From the NCBI RefSeq assembly GCF_024347335.1, contig NZ_AP025464.1, positions 558,001 through 622,000 of the forward strand: a stretch of 64,000 bases of DNA, written 5' to 3'. Positions 8,753-17,450 of this stretch are shown one piece after another (the first letter of the stretch is position 1; each line of letters starts with the position of its first letter). The notes beneath the pieces were generated by a model. The model made no database searches. It was given only the letters and a program-made list of their open reading frames with translations, and had not been told where the DNA came from. The position numbers were made by a program, and so were the translations under genes. This DNA comes from Vibrio celticus. Its GTDB lineage: Bacteria; Pseudomonadota; Gammaproteobacteria; Enterobacterales; Vibrionaceae.

Positions 8753-9994
8753 ATGGCATCTTCTTTTGTAACGTCGAGCATGTTTCGATTCTGCTTTCCC
8801 TTACTTCTATTAGCAATGTTATTCGTAGGTATGAACAACGTCATTCTCGTGACAGATTCAAACTTAGGGTTTGCTAGCAACCTTCCGTATATTTTATTAA
8901 GCGTTGCCGTTTTGCTGTGTCACACATTTAGGCAAGGTCGTATGGCTATGGTGTCTCTCACCATGCTTGTCGCTTATCTGATCATCCAAGTTCGCTTACA
9001 GACGCCTCTCAATACCGGCACAACACTATTGGAGCTATCAATACTTGCTGCATTAGTACCTGTCACTTGCCTACTTGTTTATGCCTTCCCTGATAACGGC
9101 GTAAACTCAAAGTCGATGCTGCTCTACGCCATCGTTCTTATTCTGTTTATGGTGTGGGCGCAATTAATCGTCTCTCACTTCCACGCCGGCGGTTTTAAAT
9201 CATGGAGTGAAGGTCTTCTGTTTATTGTTCGAGACTTCTCCAAGCTGCCTTTTGTTTTAGTGTTGTATAGCCTTTGTTTGCTTGGCCTTACTGCCATTCT
9301 AGTGTTGGTGTATAACCGCTCTATCGATGTTGTGGTTTACAGCGCTATCCTACTTTCTTGTTGTACGTTCATCTTCTTTGACGTTCAGTACATCTCCAGC
9401 ACCATGTTCTCGTTGTCAGGCACGTTGATCATCGTCTATGTGATGTCCGCTAGTCATGATATGGCCTTTAATGACCAGCTGACCAACATCCCGGGTCGAC
9501 ACGCCTTAGAAGTCGATATGAAGCACTTAGGGCGTAAGTATTCGATGGCGATGGTCGATATCGATCACTTTAAGCAATTCAACGACACCTACGGCCATGA
9601 CATTGGCGACGATGTGTTAAAACTGGTGGCGCGTATTCTGAGGGAAACCACAGGCGGCGCTAAAGCTTATCGCTATGGTGGAGAAGAGTTCACGATTATC
9701 TTCAAAGGCAAACATTCGGAACAAGTTAAAGAGCACCTTCAAGCTCTGATTTCCGAAGTTCAAAACTACGACATGACGATTCGGAATAGCCATGAACGCC
9801 CCGACGATCATGAAGTGGGTATGAAAAAGCGTGGCAAGAACGGTAAACCATCGGAAGTGGTGAATGTGACGGTGAGTATTGGACTTTCCGATAGCACTAC
9901 CACCAGACATCCTGAAGAAGTGTTGAAGCTTGCTGACCAAGCGCTGTATAAAGCGAAAGAAACCGGTCGAAACAAACTATGTATTGACCGTTAA
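8753..9994 (+). CDS. Membrane diguanylate cyclase (GGDEF)
   Basis: 413 residues: about seven to eight hydrophobic helices in the first 230, then a GGDEF domain (about 240-413) that makes c-di-GMP from two GTP. The catalytic motif is GGEEF near 309-313, preceded by the metal-binding MVDIDHFKQFND. The auto-inhibitory I-site RxxD expected five residues before GGEEF is absent (TGGA instead), so product inhibition at that site is unlikely. There is an unusual basic insertion of about 20 residues (around 345-365) before VTVSIGLS. No EAL domain follows. The ribosome-binding site at the chosen ATG is weak; an ATG nine codons later is possible. Confidence 0.85.
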   Translation: MASSFVTSSMFRFCFPLLLLAMLFVGMNNVILVTDSNLGFASNLPYILLSVAVLLCHTFRQGRMAMVSLTMLVAYLIIQVRLQTPLNTGTTLLELSILAALVPVTCLLVYAFPDNGVNSKSMLLYAIVLILFMVWAQLIVSHFHAGGFKSWSEGLLFIVRDFSKLPFVLVLYSLCLLGLTAILVLVYNRSIDVVVYSAILLSCCTFIFFDVQYISSTMFSLSGTLIIVYVMSASHDMAFNDQLTNIPGRHALEVDMKHLGRKYSMAMVDIDHFKQFNDTYGHDIGDDVLKLVARILRETTGGAKAYRYGGEEFTIIFKGKHSEQVKEHLQALISEVQNYDMTIRNSHERPDDHEVGMKKRGKNGKPSEVVNVTVSIGLSDSTTTRHPEEVLKLADQALYKAKETGRNKLCIDR

Positions 9995-10090
9995 CAATGG
10001 TTGATAGCGAAAGATATTGAGTGCTAGAGATCTAAATAGCTTAAGACGTTAATAGCACTCTGCTTCAATAAATATCTCTTTCAAGTACAA

Positions 10091-10108
10091 CAAGCCTCAA
10101 TTGGTTGA
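10091..10108. terminator. Weak hairpin between convergent genes
   Basis: Stem GCCTCAA/TTGAGGC with loop TTGG between the diguanylate cyclase gene and the convergent barrel gene. There is no proper T run on either strand, so terminator function is uncertain. Confidence 0.35.
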
Positions 10109-10138
10109 GGCCGTATAGCTCAACTGGAAAAAGAGAGC

Positions 10139-11161
10139 TTAATCTTGGTTGAAGAATATAACCAAGCTGCCACCTTTCAAGCTACTTCCGTAGTTAATCG
10201 TAAAACCTATTCCCACGTTATCGACCCACTCATTAAACAGGTTTGGATTAAGCAACCAACCAACACTGCCCTCGTAGTAAGATGTGGTACCCATAGAGGC
10301 CACCGTGTCACCACCAATATCAATTCGTCTTATACTCGAGTACATCGATGTGATGTTCTTATCCCAACGAACGAGATCATAGAAAACCTTGGCTTCATTG
10401 GCGATATACCACCCTTCTGGATGACCGACATTACCATTATTCGCCTCGCCCCAGCCTATGCCATTAAAGTAATGCCAACTGGTGCTCAATTTATACTTTC
10501 CCCAGTCATTCTTATCTTCGTACATCAGCTTGATTTTAGGCTCGATGATGTAAGCCCAAGCATCAGTATTGAGATATACGCCATCCAGTTGGTCTTGAAT
10601 AGGCTTTAGAAACGAAGCGCGATATTCATAATCATTACGGTAATAAGAGATGTGGTTACCGATTGCTGAGCTGAAGCTCCAATATTCATCTAACTGGGAC
10701 ACATTCGCGAATTCTACGTAGCCAGACACTACCGACTCTTTTTGAAAATCGTTTTTATTTGCTGCCGCGTACTCGACATCGTTCTCGATCCGCAATGCAG
10801 ACAAGCGCAGCGTCACCTCTTGATGGTTGTCTTCAATGTAACTGGGTAGTTCAAATGTGTAAGGCAAACTCAGGGAGGTAATGTTTTGTCGACGACTCAC
10901 CGAATCATTCGAACCGATGTCTTCATTGTCCAAACTAAATACTTTATTGGGATCAAAGTTGTTGATGCCAAAAGTGAAAACATCGGTGTCGTTGAGCAAT
11001 ACACTGGTGGCAAAGCTCTGCTCTAGATCCTTTCGAAAAAGATCAGATAGCGTATTGGCATTAACCGTGGTCGGCAAAGCGGTAAAAAATAGAGGGACCG
11101 CAAGCGTCCAAGATGTGTTAGTCATAGAAAATGACTTTGAATGTGGCATTTCTTTTATCAC
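10139..11161 (-). CDS. Solitary outer-membrane autotransporter-type beta-barrel protein
   Basis: 340 residues with a signal peptide (hydrophobic core PLFFTALP, likely cleavage after VNA) followed by alternating aromatic/polar strands throughout, as in a beta-barrel. It resembles the Vibrio family called solitary outer membrane autotransporter beta-barrel domain (PF11557): a barrel without a secreted passenger. I keep the GTG at 11161 because AGGAAG lies eight bases upstream; an ATG follows four codons later. The C-terminus is GGSLVIFFNQD, so the usual terminal aromatic is shifted inward. It lies upstream of and convergent with the membrane cyclase gene and behind the REC-GGDEF gene, but no functional link is shown. 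Confidence 0.6.
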   Translation of the reverse strand: MIKEMPHSKSFSMTNTSWTLAVPLFFTALPTTVNANTLSDLFRKDLEQSFATSVLLNDTDVFTFGINNFDPNKVFSLDNEDIGSNDSVSRRQNITSLSLPYTFELPSYIEDNHQEVTLRLSALRIENDVEYAAANKNDFQKESVVSGYVEFANVSQLDEYWSFSSAIGNHISYYRNDYEYRASFLKPIQDQLDGVYLNTDAWAYIIEPKIKLMYEDKNDWGKYKLSTSWHYFNGIGWGEANNGNVGHPEGWYIANEAKVFYDLVRWDKNITSMYSSIRRIDIGGDTVASMGTTSYYEGSVGWLLNPNLFNEWVDNVGIGFTINYGSSLKGGSLVIFFNQD

Positions 11162-11227
11162 TTAATGCACTTCCTAGCTCAAACGCTATTAGAAGTATAA
11201 ATTCAAATATCTAAAAGAGCTCGCCAA

Positions 11228-12178
11228 CTAACGAGCAAGCTCCAAAATGTTGCGTTGTACAAAGGTATTTCTACCACTTTGCTTCGCTTGATAAAGCGCT
11301 TGATCGACCTTTTCGTAAATAGAGGCGATAGGCTCGCTACCCTCTGGCACAAATGACAACACACCTTGTGACGCTGTCACTCTATCCGATACCGTTGAGT
11401 GCTCATGAACGTAGTTCATCTCATGCAACGCTTCTTTTATACGTGTAGCTTGCAACATAGCAGCGTCACTGTCTGTGTCACTTAGGATCAAAACAAACTC
11501 TTCACCGCCGTAGCGGCCGACAAACTCTCCCGCACGTACAAAAAGCTGCTTCAAGGTATCGGCAAGCCCTTGCAAGCACTTATCCCCTTGAATATGACCG
11601 TAATTATCGTTGTAAGGCTTAAAGAAGTCTACATCTAGCAATATAACTGTCATGGGTATATTACGCCTTCCATGCCACGCAATGCTCTCTTCAAGCTTAG
11701 TGTCCATATATCGACGGTTGTTCAATTTGGTCAAGCCATCTTCATTGGCTTGTTGCTGCAGAAGGATGTTCAGTTCTTCGAGTTTGGCTGTGCTTTGTTT
11801 TAGCTCTCGTCTCATGTGCGCGATACGTTGCATCGCAATCAACTTAGAATTTAAAACGACCTTGTTTACTGGCTTGATCAAGTAATCATCGCCACCAGCG
11901 TCAATCGCTTTAGCGATCATCTCAGGTTCTTCGTGGCCACTTAGAAAGATGATCGGAACCCATTCTGGAAATTGCCTACGAACCTCGTTAGCCACCTCAA
12001 AACCATCCATCTCTGGCATGCTGATATCAAGTAACACAAGTTCAGGATCAAAATCAGAATAAATACTTAGGGCTTCTTTTCCGCTACCGACAGCTTCCAC
12101 AATATGACCCAGTTGCTTGAGTCGGATAGCAAGTTGCATCCTATCTAGTTGAACATCATCAACTAGCAATATGCGCAT
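11228..12178 (-). CDS. Response regulator with GGDEF output (PleD/WspR-like)
   Basis: Receiver domain first (MRILLVDD with phospho-acceptor in LVLLDISMPEMDG, then LIKPV), a short coiled linker rich in E, K and Q, then a GGDEF domain with LLDVDFFKPYND and GGEEF. It should make c-di-GMP when phosphorylated. The I-site position reads RAGE rather than RxxD, so classical feedback inhibition is probably weakened. I place the start at the ATG at 12178 (AAGGG seven bases upstream); ATG at 12199 also has a good ribosome-binding site, and the frame is open to 12241. No cognate histidine kinase is adjacent. Confidence 0.85.
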   Translation of the reverse strand: MRILLVDDVQLDRMQLAIRLKQLGHIVEAVGSGKEALSIYSDFDPELVLLDISMPEMDGFEVANEVRRQFPEWVPIIFLSGHEEPEMIAKAIDAGGDDYLIKPVNKVVLNSKLIAMQRIAHMRRELKQSTAKLEELNILLQQQANEDGLTKLNNRRYMDTKLEESIAWHGRRNIPMTVILLDVDFFKPYNDNYGHIQGDKCLQGLADTLKQLFVRAGEFVGRYGGEEFVLILSDTDSDAAMLQATRIKEALHEMNYVHEHSTVSDRVTASQGVLSFVPEGSEPIASIYEKVDQALYQAKQSGRNTFVQRNILELAR

Positions 12179-12330
12179 CGAAGATCCCTTTTCTATCATC
12201 ACATCACCTTTATCTAGTGTTGAATATTCAAAGTAGCTCAAATTTGGGCTTAAATCATGCCCTAATCTCTATATTATATTGACTTTTTTACAGATCTTTT
12301 TAGCATTGTTTCTTTTTAAAGAGAAATACT

Positions 12331-12768
12331 ATGTCAGACGCTACAAACAACGAACAACAAGAAATCGATTTAACCACCATCTCACCAGAACTTCGTCAAG
12401 TTATCGAATTTGATGGCGTGCCAAAAGAGATGCACTTTATGGTTACTTCTATTCACGAAGTGTCTGAAGAAGCAGTACGCGAAGCTTGGGACAGCCTTCC
12501 AGCAAGCGCACAAAATGTTTTAGACAACTTCGAGCAGTTCCACGCTCTAATCTCAGTTAGCCAAGCTTTCGCTGGTGTTAACGTGATGGAAGAGTTCCCT
12601 ACTCTTAAACTTCCAGAAGACATGACTGACGAAGAAAAAGAAGAGTACCGTGCTCAACTGCTAGACCAAGTTCTACACAACTGTGTAAAAGACATGGTTA
12701 AACAAATCAAGAAAGCTCGTCGTGATGCAATCTTGAAACGTGATTTCAAAGAAGTTTTTACTAAGTAA
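12331..12768 (+). CDS. Conserved Vibrio protein, possibly DUF3069
   Basis: A 145-residue soluble, mostly helical acidic protein with a basic C-terminus (KKARRDAILKRDFKEVF). No signal peptide, membrane segment or catalytic motif. It resembles a family found in Vibrio and Shewanella, which I believe is DUF3069; function unknown. It is a single-gene unit: 89 bp separate it from the divergent REC-GGDEF gene, with an AT-rich promoter-like segment (TATATTATATTGAC), and a strong terminator follows 52 bp after the stop. Codon use looks like that of a well-expressed gene. Confidence 0.55.
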   Translation: MSDATNNEQQEIDLTTISPELRQVIEFDGVPKEMHFMVTSIHEVSEEAVREAWDSLPASAQNVLDNFEQFHALISVSQAFAGVNVMEEFPTLKLPEDMTDEEKEEYRAQLLDQVLHNCVKDMVKQIKKARRDAILKRDFKEVFTK

Positions 12769-12820
12769 GTCGCTAATCGCCTAAATCTAGGCAGAGCGCT
12801 AACAGTAATACTTTAAATTA

Positions 12821-12853
12821 AGCCGCATGTTTCTTTAAACACGCGGCTTTTTT
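12821..12853 (+). terminator. Intrinsic terminator after the DUF3069-like gene
   Basis: Hairpin AGCCGC..GTTT/AAAC..GCGGCT (one internal mismatch pair) with a short loop and a run of six T. Confidence 0.8.
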
Positions 12854-13065
12854 ATATCCGCTATTTTCTGTTCGTCGATCGGCACGTCTGTATGTTCTTG
12901 TTGCTAATGTTCATATGACTCGACAAATCATATGCTTTAACATTCATACAGTGTGGCGCAAAACTGGCAGTTATACCGTATAAAAATGACGCATGTATCC
13001 ATTCATGGAATCAAGATCGAATTTTCAGAACCTATAACAGGCAGTATCGCGACAATATCGAAAAG

Positions 13066-13078
13066 CTGACCTTGTCAG
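13066..13078 (-). terminator. Weak terminator after modC
   Basis: Five-bp stem CTGAC/GTCAG directly past the modC stop codon, followed on the minus strand by CTTTTC. Confidence 0.4.
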
Positions 13079-13080
13079 GT

Positions 13081-14187
13081 TTAATGCGTTACCGCGATAT
13101 CTCTTTGAGCGACACTCACACCTTTAATTTGAGCGTAAACACGCTGCCCGATTTCTAGATTTAACTCATCCAGCGCCCACAATGTAATGGTTGCCCAAAG
13201 GTAGCACCCAGACTCTAACTCTAGCTCGACCGCGACACTCTGCTTATTTGTGCCTTGCTGGTGCGTCTCTACGCTTTTAATGGTGACAGGAAGGATGTTA
13301 CGTATAGAAGTCCCTTTCGGCCGTTCTAGCGTGATAGAGACGTCATTTGCCCTAACTTGTAGCCTCACTGTCGTACCAAGCTCACTCGACACTTTCTGAA
13401 CCCACAATGACGTCGACTTTCCTAACATCAAACGAGACAGCGCATAATCGTCATTGTGTTCCGCTAATGTCGCTTCAAACAACGAGCTTTGCTCTGAGAA
13501 AGATTGCCAAGGTTGCATGGCTCTCGATGCCCAAACCTCTTCCGTCACACCCGACGAAATCACTTTGCCTTGGTCAATAATCACAAGGTGATTTGCCAAG
13601 CGTAAAATTTCATTGAGGCTATGAGTGACATAGATGATCGGTATTTGGACGGTTTCGGATAAGTTTTCCAGAAATGGCATTACTTCGCGCTTACGAGGCA
13701 AGTCAAGAGACGCTAAAGGCTCATCCATCAACAGAATGCTCGGCTTTGACAACAATGCGCGGCCAATCGCCACACGTTGCTTCTCACCACCCGACAAACG
13801 AGCTGGGTAACGGTCTAGCAATAAACCGAGAGATAACAAGGAGACAATCTGATCGAAATGCGTTTTATCAAAGTCTTTGATGCCATATTTAAGATTGCCT
13901 GACACCTTCATGTGCGGAAACAATCGCGACTCTTGAAACACATAGCCGACATTACGTTTGTGAGTCGGCAAGTTAATGCCCTTATAACTATCAAACAAGG
14001 TGGTTCCCGATACGCTGATCAAGCCCTTATCTGGCTGTTTAAGACCACTAATCGCATTGATAAGCGATGTTTTACCCGCGCCAGAACGACCAAAGATCGC
14101 AGTAATACCGGAACTTGGGAGTTCTAGGTCGATATCAAAGAAAGTTTCACCCAACTGTTGCTGGTATTGGAGGATCAAAGCACTCAT
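13081..14187 (-). CDS. modC: Molybdate ABC transporter ATP-binding protein
   Basis: ModC (368 residues) energises molybdate uptake. Walker A is GRSGAGKTS near residue 36, the signature is RLSGGEKQR, Walker B is ILLMDEPLASLD, and the switch histidine is in VTHS. The last ~70 residues form the molybdate-binding TOBE/Mop domain (SIRNILPVTIKSVE onward). The gene overlaps modB by four bases (ATGA), so the two are translationally coupled. Length equals that of the E. coli protein. Confidence 0.95.
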   Translation of the reverse strand: MSALILQYQQQLGETFFDIDLELPSSGITAIFGRSGAGKTSLINAISGLKQPDKGLISVSGTTLFDSYKGINLPTHKRNVGYVFQESRLFPHMKVSGNLKYGIKDFDKTHFDQIVSLLSLGLLLDRYPARLSGGEKQRVAIGRALLSKPSILLMDEPLASLDLPRKREVMPFLENLSETVQIPIIYVTHSLNEILRLANHLVIIDQGKVISSGVTEEVWASRAMQPWQSFSEQSSLFEATLAEHNDDYALSRLMLGKSTSLWVQKVSSELGTTVRLQVRANDVSITLERPKGTSIRNILPVTIKSVETHQQGTNKQSVAVELELESGCYLWATITLWALDELNLEIGQRVYAQIKGVSVAQRDIAVTH

Positions 14188-14882
14188 GCATTGCCTCCTA
14201 GTCGCTGTGCAGACTTCTTATTGAGCCATTCAGAAAGCATCAATGAACCAAGCGCTATAACAATTGAAATGACACACAAACGTGCCGCTTCCATTTCAGC
14301 GCCAGGGGTTTCAATAAAGGTATACATGGCTAATGGGATGGTTTGCGTTTCACCGGGAATATTGGAAACGAAGCTGATTGTCGCGCCAAACTCACCCAAG
14401 CTTCTTGCGAATGAAAGCATGGTGCCGGTAATAATCCCAGGGATCATCAGCGGTAATGTAATAGTGAAGAACACACGAATCGGTGAAGCGCCCAATGTAG
14501 CAGCGGCCTCTTCAAGCTTACTGTCTACGGTTTCTAGGCTCAGCCTGATGGAGCGAACCATTAATGGCAGTGCCACAACCACGCAAGCGAGTGCTGCGCC
14601 CTTCCAACTAAAGCTGAATACAATACCAAACACGTCATTGAGCCACGAGCCTATGATGCCTTGCCTACCCATCATCACTAACAGTAAATATCCGATGACC
14701 ACAGGTGGAAGTACCAGAGGTAAATGGACAATGCTCTCTACAATGCTTTTGCCTACAAATTGTTTCTTAGCAAGTAGCCACGCCAAACCAATGCCGATAG
14801 GAATAAGCCATAAGATGGCAAACCCAGCGACTTTCAAGCTCAGCATTAAGGCTTGGTATTCGTATTCCGATAAGTAACTCAT
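14184..14882 (-). CDS. modB: Molybdate ABC transporter permease
   Basis: ModB (232 residues) is the inner-membrane channel subunit with about five helices. The cytoplasmic coupling loop is EAAATLGASPIRVFFTITLPL, cut here at the usual position, which contacts ModC. Its start codon directly abuts the modA stop and its stop overlaps modC. A long open frame on the opposite strand is only a shadow of this gene. Confidence 0.95.
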   Translation of the reverse strand: MSYLSEYEYQALMLSLKVAGFAILWLIPIGIGLAWLLAKKQFVGKSIVESIVHLPLVLPPVVIGYLLLVMMGRQGIIGSWLNDVFGIVFSFSWKGAALACVVVALPLMVRSIRLSLETVDSKLEEAAATLGASPIRVFFTITLPLMIPGIITGTMLSFARSLGEFGATISFVSNIPGETQTIPLAMYTFIETPGAEMEAARLCVISIVIALGSLMLSEWLNKKSAQRLGGNA

Positions 14883-15641
14883 TTAACGCACTTCAAATCC
14901 AAAACTGTTCAAGGTCTCTTTCGCTTTTTCGCTCTTTAGGAAAGTATAGAACTCTTCTGCAACGACTTTATCGTTCAATTTCGCTACAGGGTAACGTATT
15001 GGTGTGTGCAGATCAGATGGGAACGTCAACACTAGATTTACTTCTTTTGAAAGCAATGCTTCCGTCTTGTAGACAATCCCAAGCTTAGCTTCACTACGCT
15101 CTACTAAGGCTAAGGCCATACGAACATTGTTACTTGGTGCCAATCGAGTCTTCACATCGTCCCATACACCTAACGTTTCTAACGCTTCTTTCGCATAGAT
15201 ACCAGCAGGAACCGATATGGTGTTGCCCACTGCAAGCCTCTCATTAGTAAGCAGTTTAGCCCATTGATTACCTTTTGATAGGTCTAATGTTACCGATGTC
15301 TCTTTAGGGGAAATCAGCACAAGTTCGTTTTCACATAAATTTGTGACATTGTCACTAGAAACCAATTTACGATCGACTAAATGCGTCATCCATTTTTCAT
15401 TTGCCGAGATAAAAATGTCTGCTGGTGCTCCTCTTTCGATTTGTCGCACCAAAGACGACGTACTCGCATACACAGGAATCACATCGACAGAATGGTCTTT
15501 CTCAAACTCTTCAACCAACAGATTAACCGCATTGGTCATCGACGATGCAGCGTAAACTCGTAGCTTTTCCGCAGCAAAAAGATGACTAGAACTCAATGCC
15601 GAAGTTAAGGCAATGGTTAAAAGGAAGACTCGCTTTTTCAT
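14883..15641 (-). CDS. modA: Molybdate-binding periplasmic protein
   Basis: ModA (252 residues from the ATG at 15641; an in-frame GTG three codons earlier is less likely) captures molybdate or tungstate in the periplasm. It has a signal peptide ending in HLFA, then LRVYAASSMTNAV with the first oxyanion-binding serine, a second serine in VYASTSSLVRQI, and GAPADIFISA, all diagnostic for the family. It is 47 bp downstream of cobQ on the same strand with no terminator between, so cobQ-modABC may be one transcript. I could not find a clear ModE operator in that gap. Confidence 0.93.
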   Translation of the reverse strand: MKKRVFLLTIALTSALSSSHLFAAEKLRVYAASSMTNAVNLLVEEFEKDHSVDVIPVYASTSSLVRQIERGAPADIFISANEKWMTHLVDRKLVSSDNVTNLCENELVLISPKETSVTLDLSKGNQWAKLLTNERLAVGNTISVPAGIYAKEALETLGVWDDVKTRLAPSNNVRMALALVERSEAKLGIVYKTEALLSKEVNLVLTFPSDLHTPIRYPVAKLNDKVVAEEFYTFLKSEKAKETLNSFGFEVR

Positions 15642-15697
15642 TGTTATCACTTATCTATTGTTCGTTTAGGTTCTTTAGCTAACTTCTAAATGGCGGC

Positions 15698-17164
15698 TTA
15701 AGCTGTTAACTCTGGCCAAAGCAGCTCTAGATTTAAGTACTCTTCGATGGCATCAGCGATTCGATTAATACCCAGCTCTTTAAGCTGTTCGTGGTCAATC
15801 GCGGTCACATCGCTGGCTCCTGCCCATTCGCAAATAAGCGACAACGCGTCACTGTTATCGAATACGCCATGCAGGTAAGTACCAAAAATCGAGTTATCTT
15901 GATTCACAGCGCCATCTAGGCAGCCAGATTCTAACTGAACCGGTAAGTCTGTTTCTTTGACATCAGTCCTACCTACGTGGATTTCATACCCTTTTACCTC
16001 TGCTGTTTTTCCATCCAGCGTCATGGTGCCGCGTACGTTGGTTAAGGTTTTCTGCTGTGTAAGGGTTGTTTCAGTATCCAGATACCCTAACCCTTCGCTG
16101 CTGCCGGGCGCGCCTTCAACACCATCAGGATCGTGGATGATGTTACCTAACATTTGGTAGCCGCCACAGATACCCATCACCTTGCCGCCTAAGCGCAGAT
16201 GGCGTTGAATATCTTTATCCCAACCTTGTTGCTTTAGGTAGTCCAAATCTGCCCTTACCGATTTTGTACCCGGCAAGATAATTAAATCAGCGTTGTTTAC
16301 ACGTTCACCTTTACCGACATAACGTAAATCAATTGAAGGATTCAATCTTAACGCGTCAAAGTCTGTATGGTTGCTGATTCGGGTTAGCACCGGCACCACC
16401 ACCTTAAGCTTAGCTTCTCCGTCAGACTCTTGAGCAGAGGTAATGGCATCTTCCGCTTCTAAGTTAAAACCATGCAGATATGGCAAAACACCAATGACTG
16501 GCTTGCCGGTTTTTTCCTCTAGCCAATCTAGGCCAGATTGAAGCAGTGCGATATCGCCTCTAAAACGGTTTATCACAAAGCCTTTTACGCGAGCTTGTTC
16601 AAATTCAGACAACAACGCCAATGTGCCGTAGAGATGCGCAAAAACACCACCACGGTCAATATCAGCAACGATGATCACTGGGATGTCCGCTTTCTCAGCA
16701 AATCCCATGTTAGCGATATCATTTTCGCGAAGATTGATTTCGGCTGGGCTCCCCGCACCTTCAATCATCACGCTTTCATACTCTTCAGAAAGTCGGTCAA
16801 ACGAATCGATAACCGTATCCATCGCGACTTTCTTGTAATCATGATAGCCCGTCGCTTCCATGTTGCTTAGCGCTAGGCCTTGCAAAATCACTTGCGCGCC
16901 GGTATCTGAATTAGGCTTTAGCAATACAGGGTTCATGTGAACGGTTGGCTCTATATTACAAGCTTGCGCCTGAACCGCTTGAGCGCGACCAATTTCGCCA
17001 CCATCTTTTGTCACAGCACTGTTCAACGCCATGTTTTGTGGTTTGAAAGGTGCCACTTTGATTCCTTTCCTTGCCAAAACACGGCATAAACCTGCCACCA
17101 AAACACTTTTTCCGGCATCTGACGTTGTCCCTTGAACCATAAGGGCACTTAATGGTGCTCGCAT
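15698..17164 (-). CDS. cobQ: Cobyric acid synthase
   Basis: CobQ/CbiP (488 residues) amidates four side chains of the corrin ring, using glutamine and ATP, in cobalamin synthesis. The N-terminal dethiobiotin-synthetase-like domain starts VQGTTSDAGKSV (P-loop) and includes KPQNMALNS; the C-terminal glutamine amidotransferase domain has the nucleophile in GICGGYQML and the histidine in YLHGVF. Length is normal. No other cobalamin gene is in the window, so the pathway must be elsewhere or the gene may serve salvage. It precedes modABC on the same strand. No cobalamin riboswitch is visible upstream. Confidence 0.93.
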   Translation of the reverse strand: MRAPLSALMVQGTTSDAGKSVLVAGLCRVLARKGIKVAPFKPQNMALNSAVTKDGGEIGRAQAVQAQACNIEPTVHMNPVLLKPNSDTGAQVILQGLALSNMEATGYHDYKKVAMDTVIDSFDRLSEEYESVMIEGAGSPAEINLRENDIANMGFAEKADIPVIIVADIDRGGVFAHLYGTLALLSEFEQARVKGFVINRFRGDIALLQSGLDWLEEKTGKPVIGVLPYLHGFNLEAEDAITSAQESDGEAKLKVVVPVLTRISNHTDFDALRLNPSIDLRYVGKGERVNNADLIILPGTKSVRADLDYLKQQGWDKDIQRHLRLGGKVMGICGGYQMLGNIIHDPDGVEGAPGSSEGLGYLDTETTLTQQKTLTNVRGTMTLDGKTAEVKGYEIHVGRTDVKETDLPVQLESGCLDGAVNQDNSIFGTYLHGVFDNSDALSLICEWAGASDVTAIDHEQLKELGINRIADAIEEYLNLELLWPELTA

Positions 17165-17393
17165 TTGTACTTAAATCCTTAATTTCTTAATTTCTTAATT
17201 TTCAATTTGTAGCTATGGGCAATATTTCTCTGCGACCATCTTAACGTCATTGCCGAGTAGATGCTCAATAAAATGAATGGAAAATGAATACCTTACTCAC
17301 TCTGGATTCAACCCTAGTGTTGTTTAATAGCTCCATCGAAACGAAGCTTGTGAACGATAACAGGCGCTTCAACGAAAAACGTACTAACAAAAA

Positions 17394-17422
17394 GAAACGT
17401 TTCAAATTCAGAAAAACGTTTC
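17394..17422 (+). promoter_or_regulatory. Twin AAACGTTTC palindromes upstream of the YgiW-like gene
   Basis: GAAACGTTTC at 17394-17403 and AAACGTTTC at 17414-17422 are spaced about two helical turns apart, 29 bp before the start codon of the BOF-family gene. The central AACGTT resembles half-site pairs used by LacI-family repressors. The regulator is unknown. Confidence 0.45.
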
Positions 17423-17450
17423 TACTAAAAACAACATTAAGGGATTCACC

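Larger units (their letters stand above)
12769..13080. other. Intergenic region between convergent genes
   Basis: Contains the terminator of the DUF3069-like gene (12821-12853) and a short hairpin just past modC (13066-13078). The 200 bp in between hold nothing I can identify. Confidence 0.5.

Noticed and set aside
14158..14877. Open frame of 239 codons on the plus strand
   Set aside because: It lies fully antisense to modB, whose motifs and couplings are clear; the antisense protein has a shadow-like composition and no ribosome-binding site.
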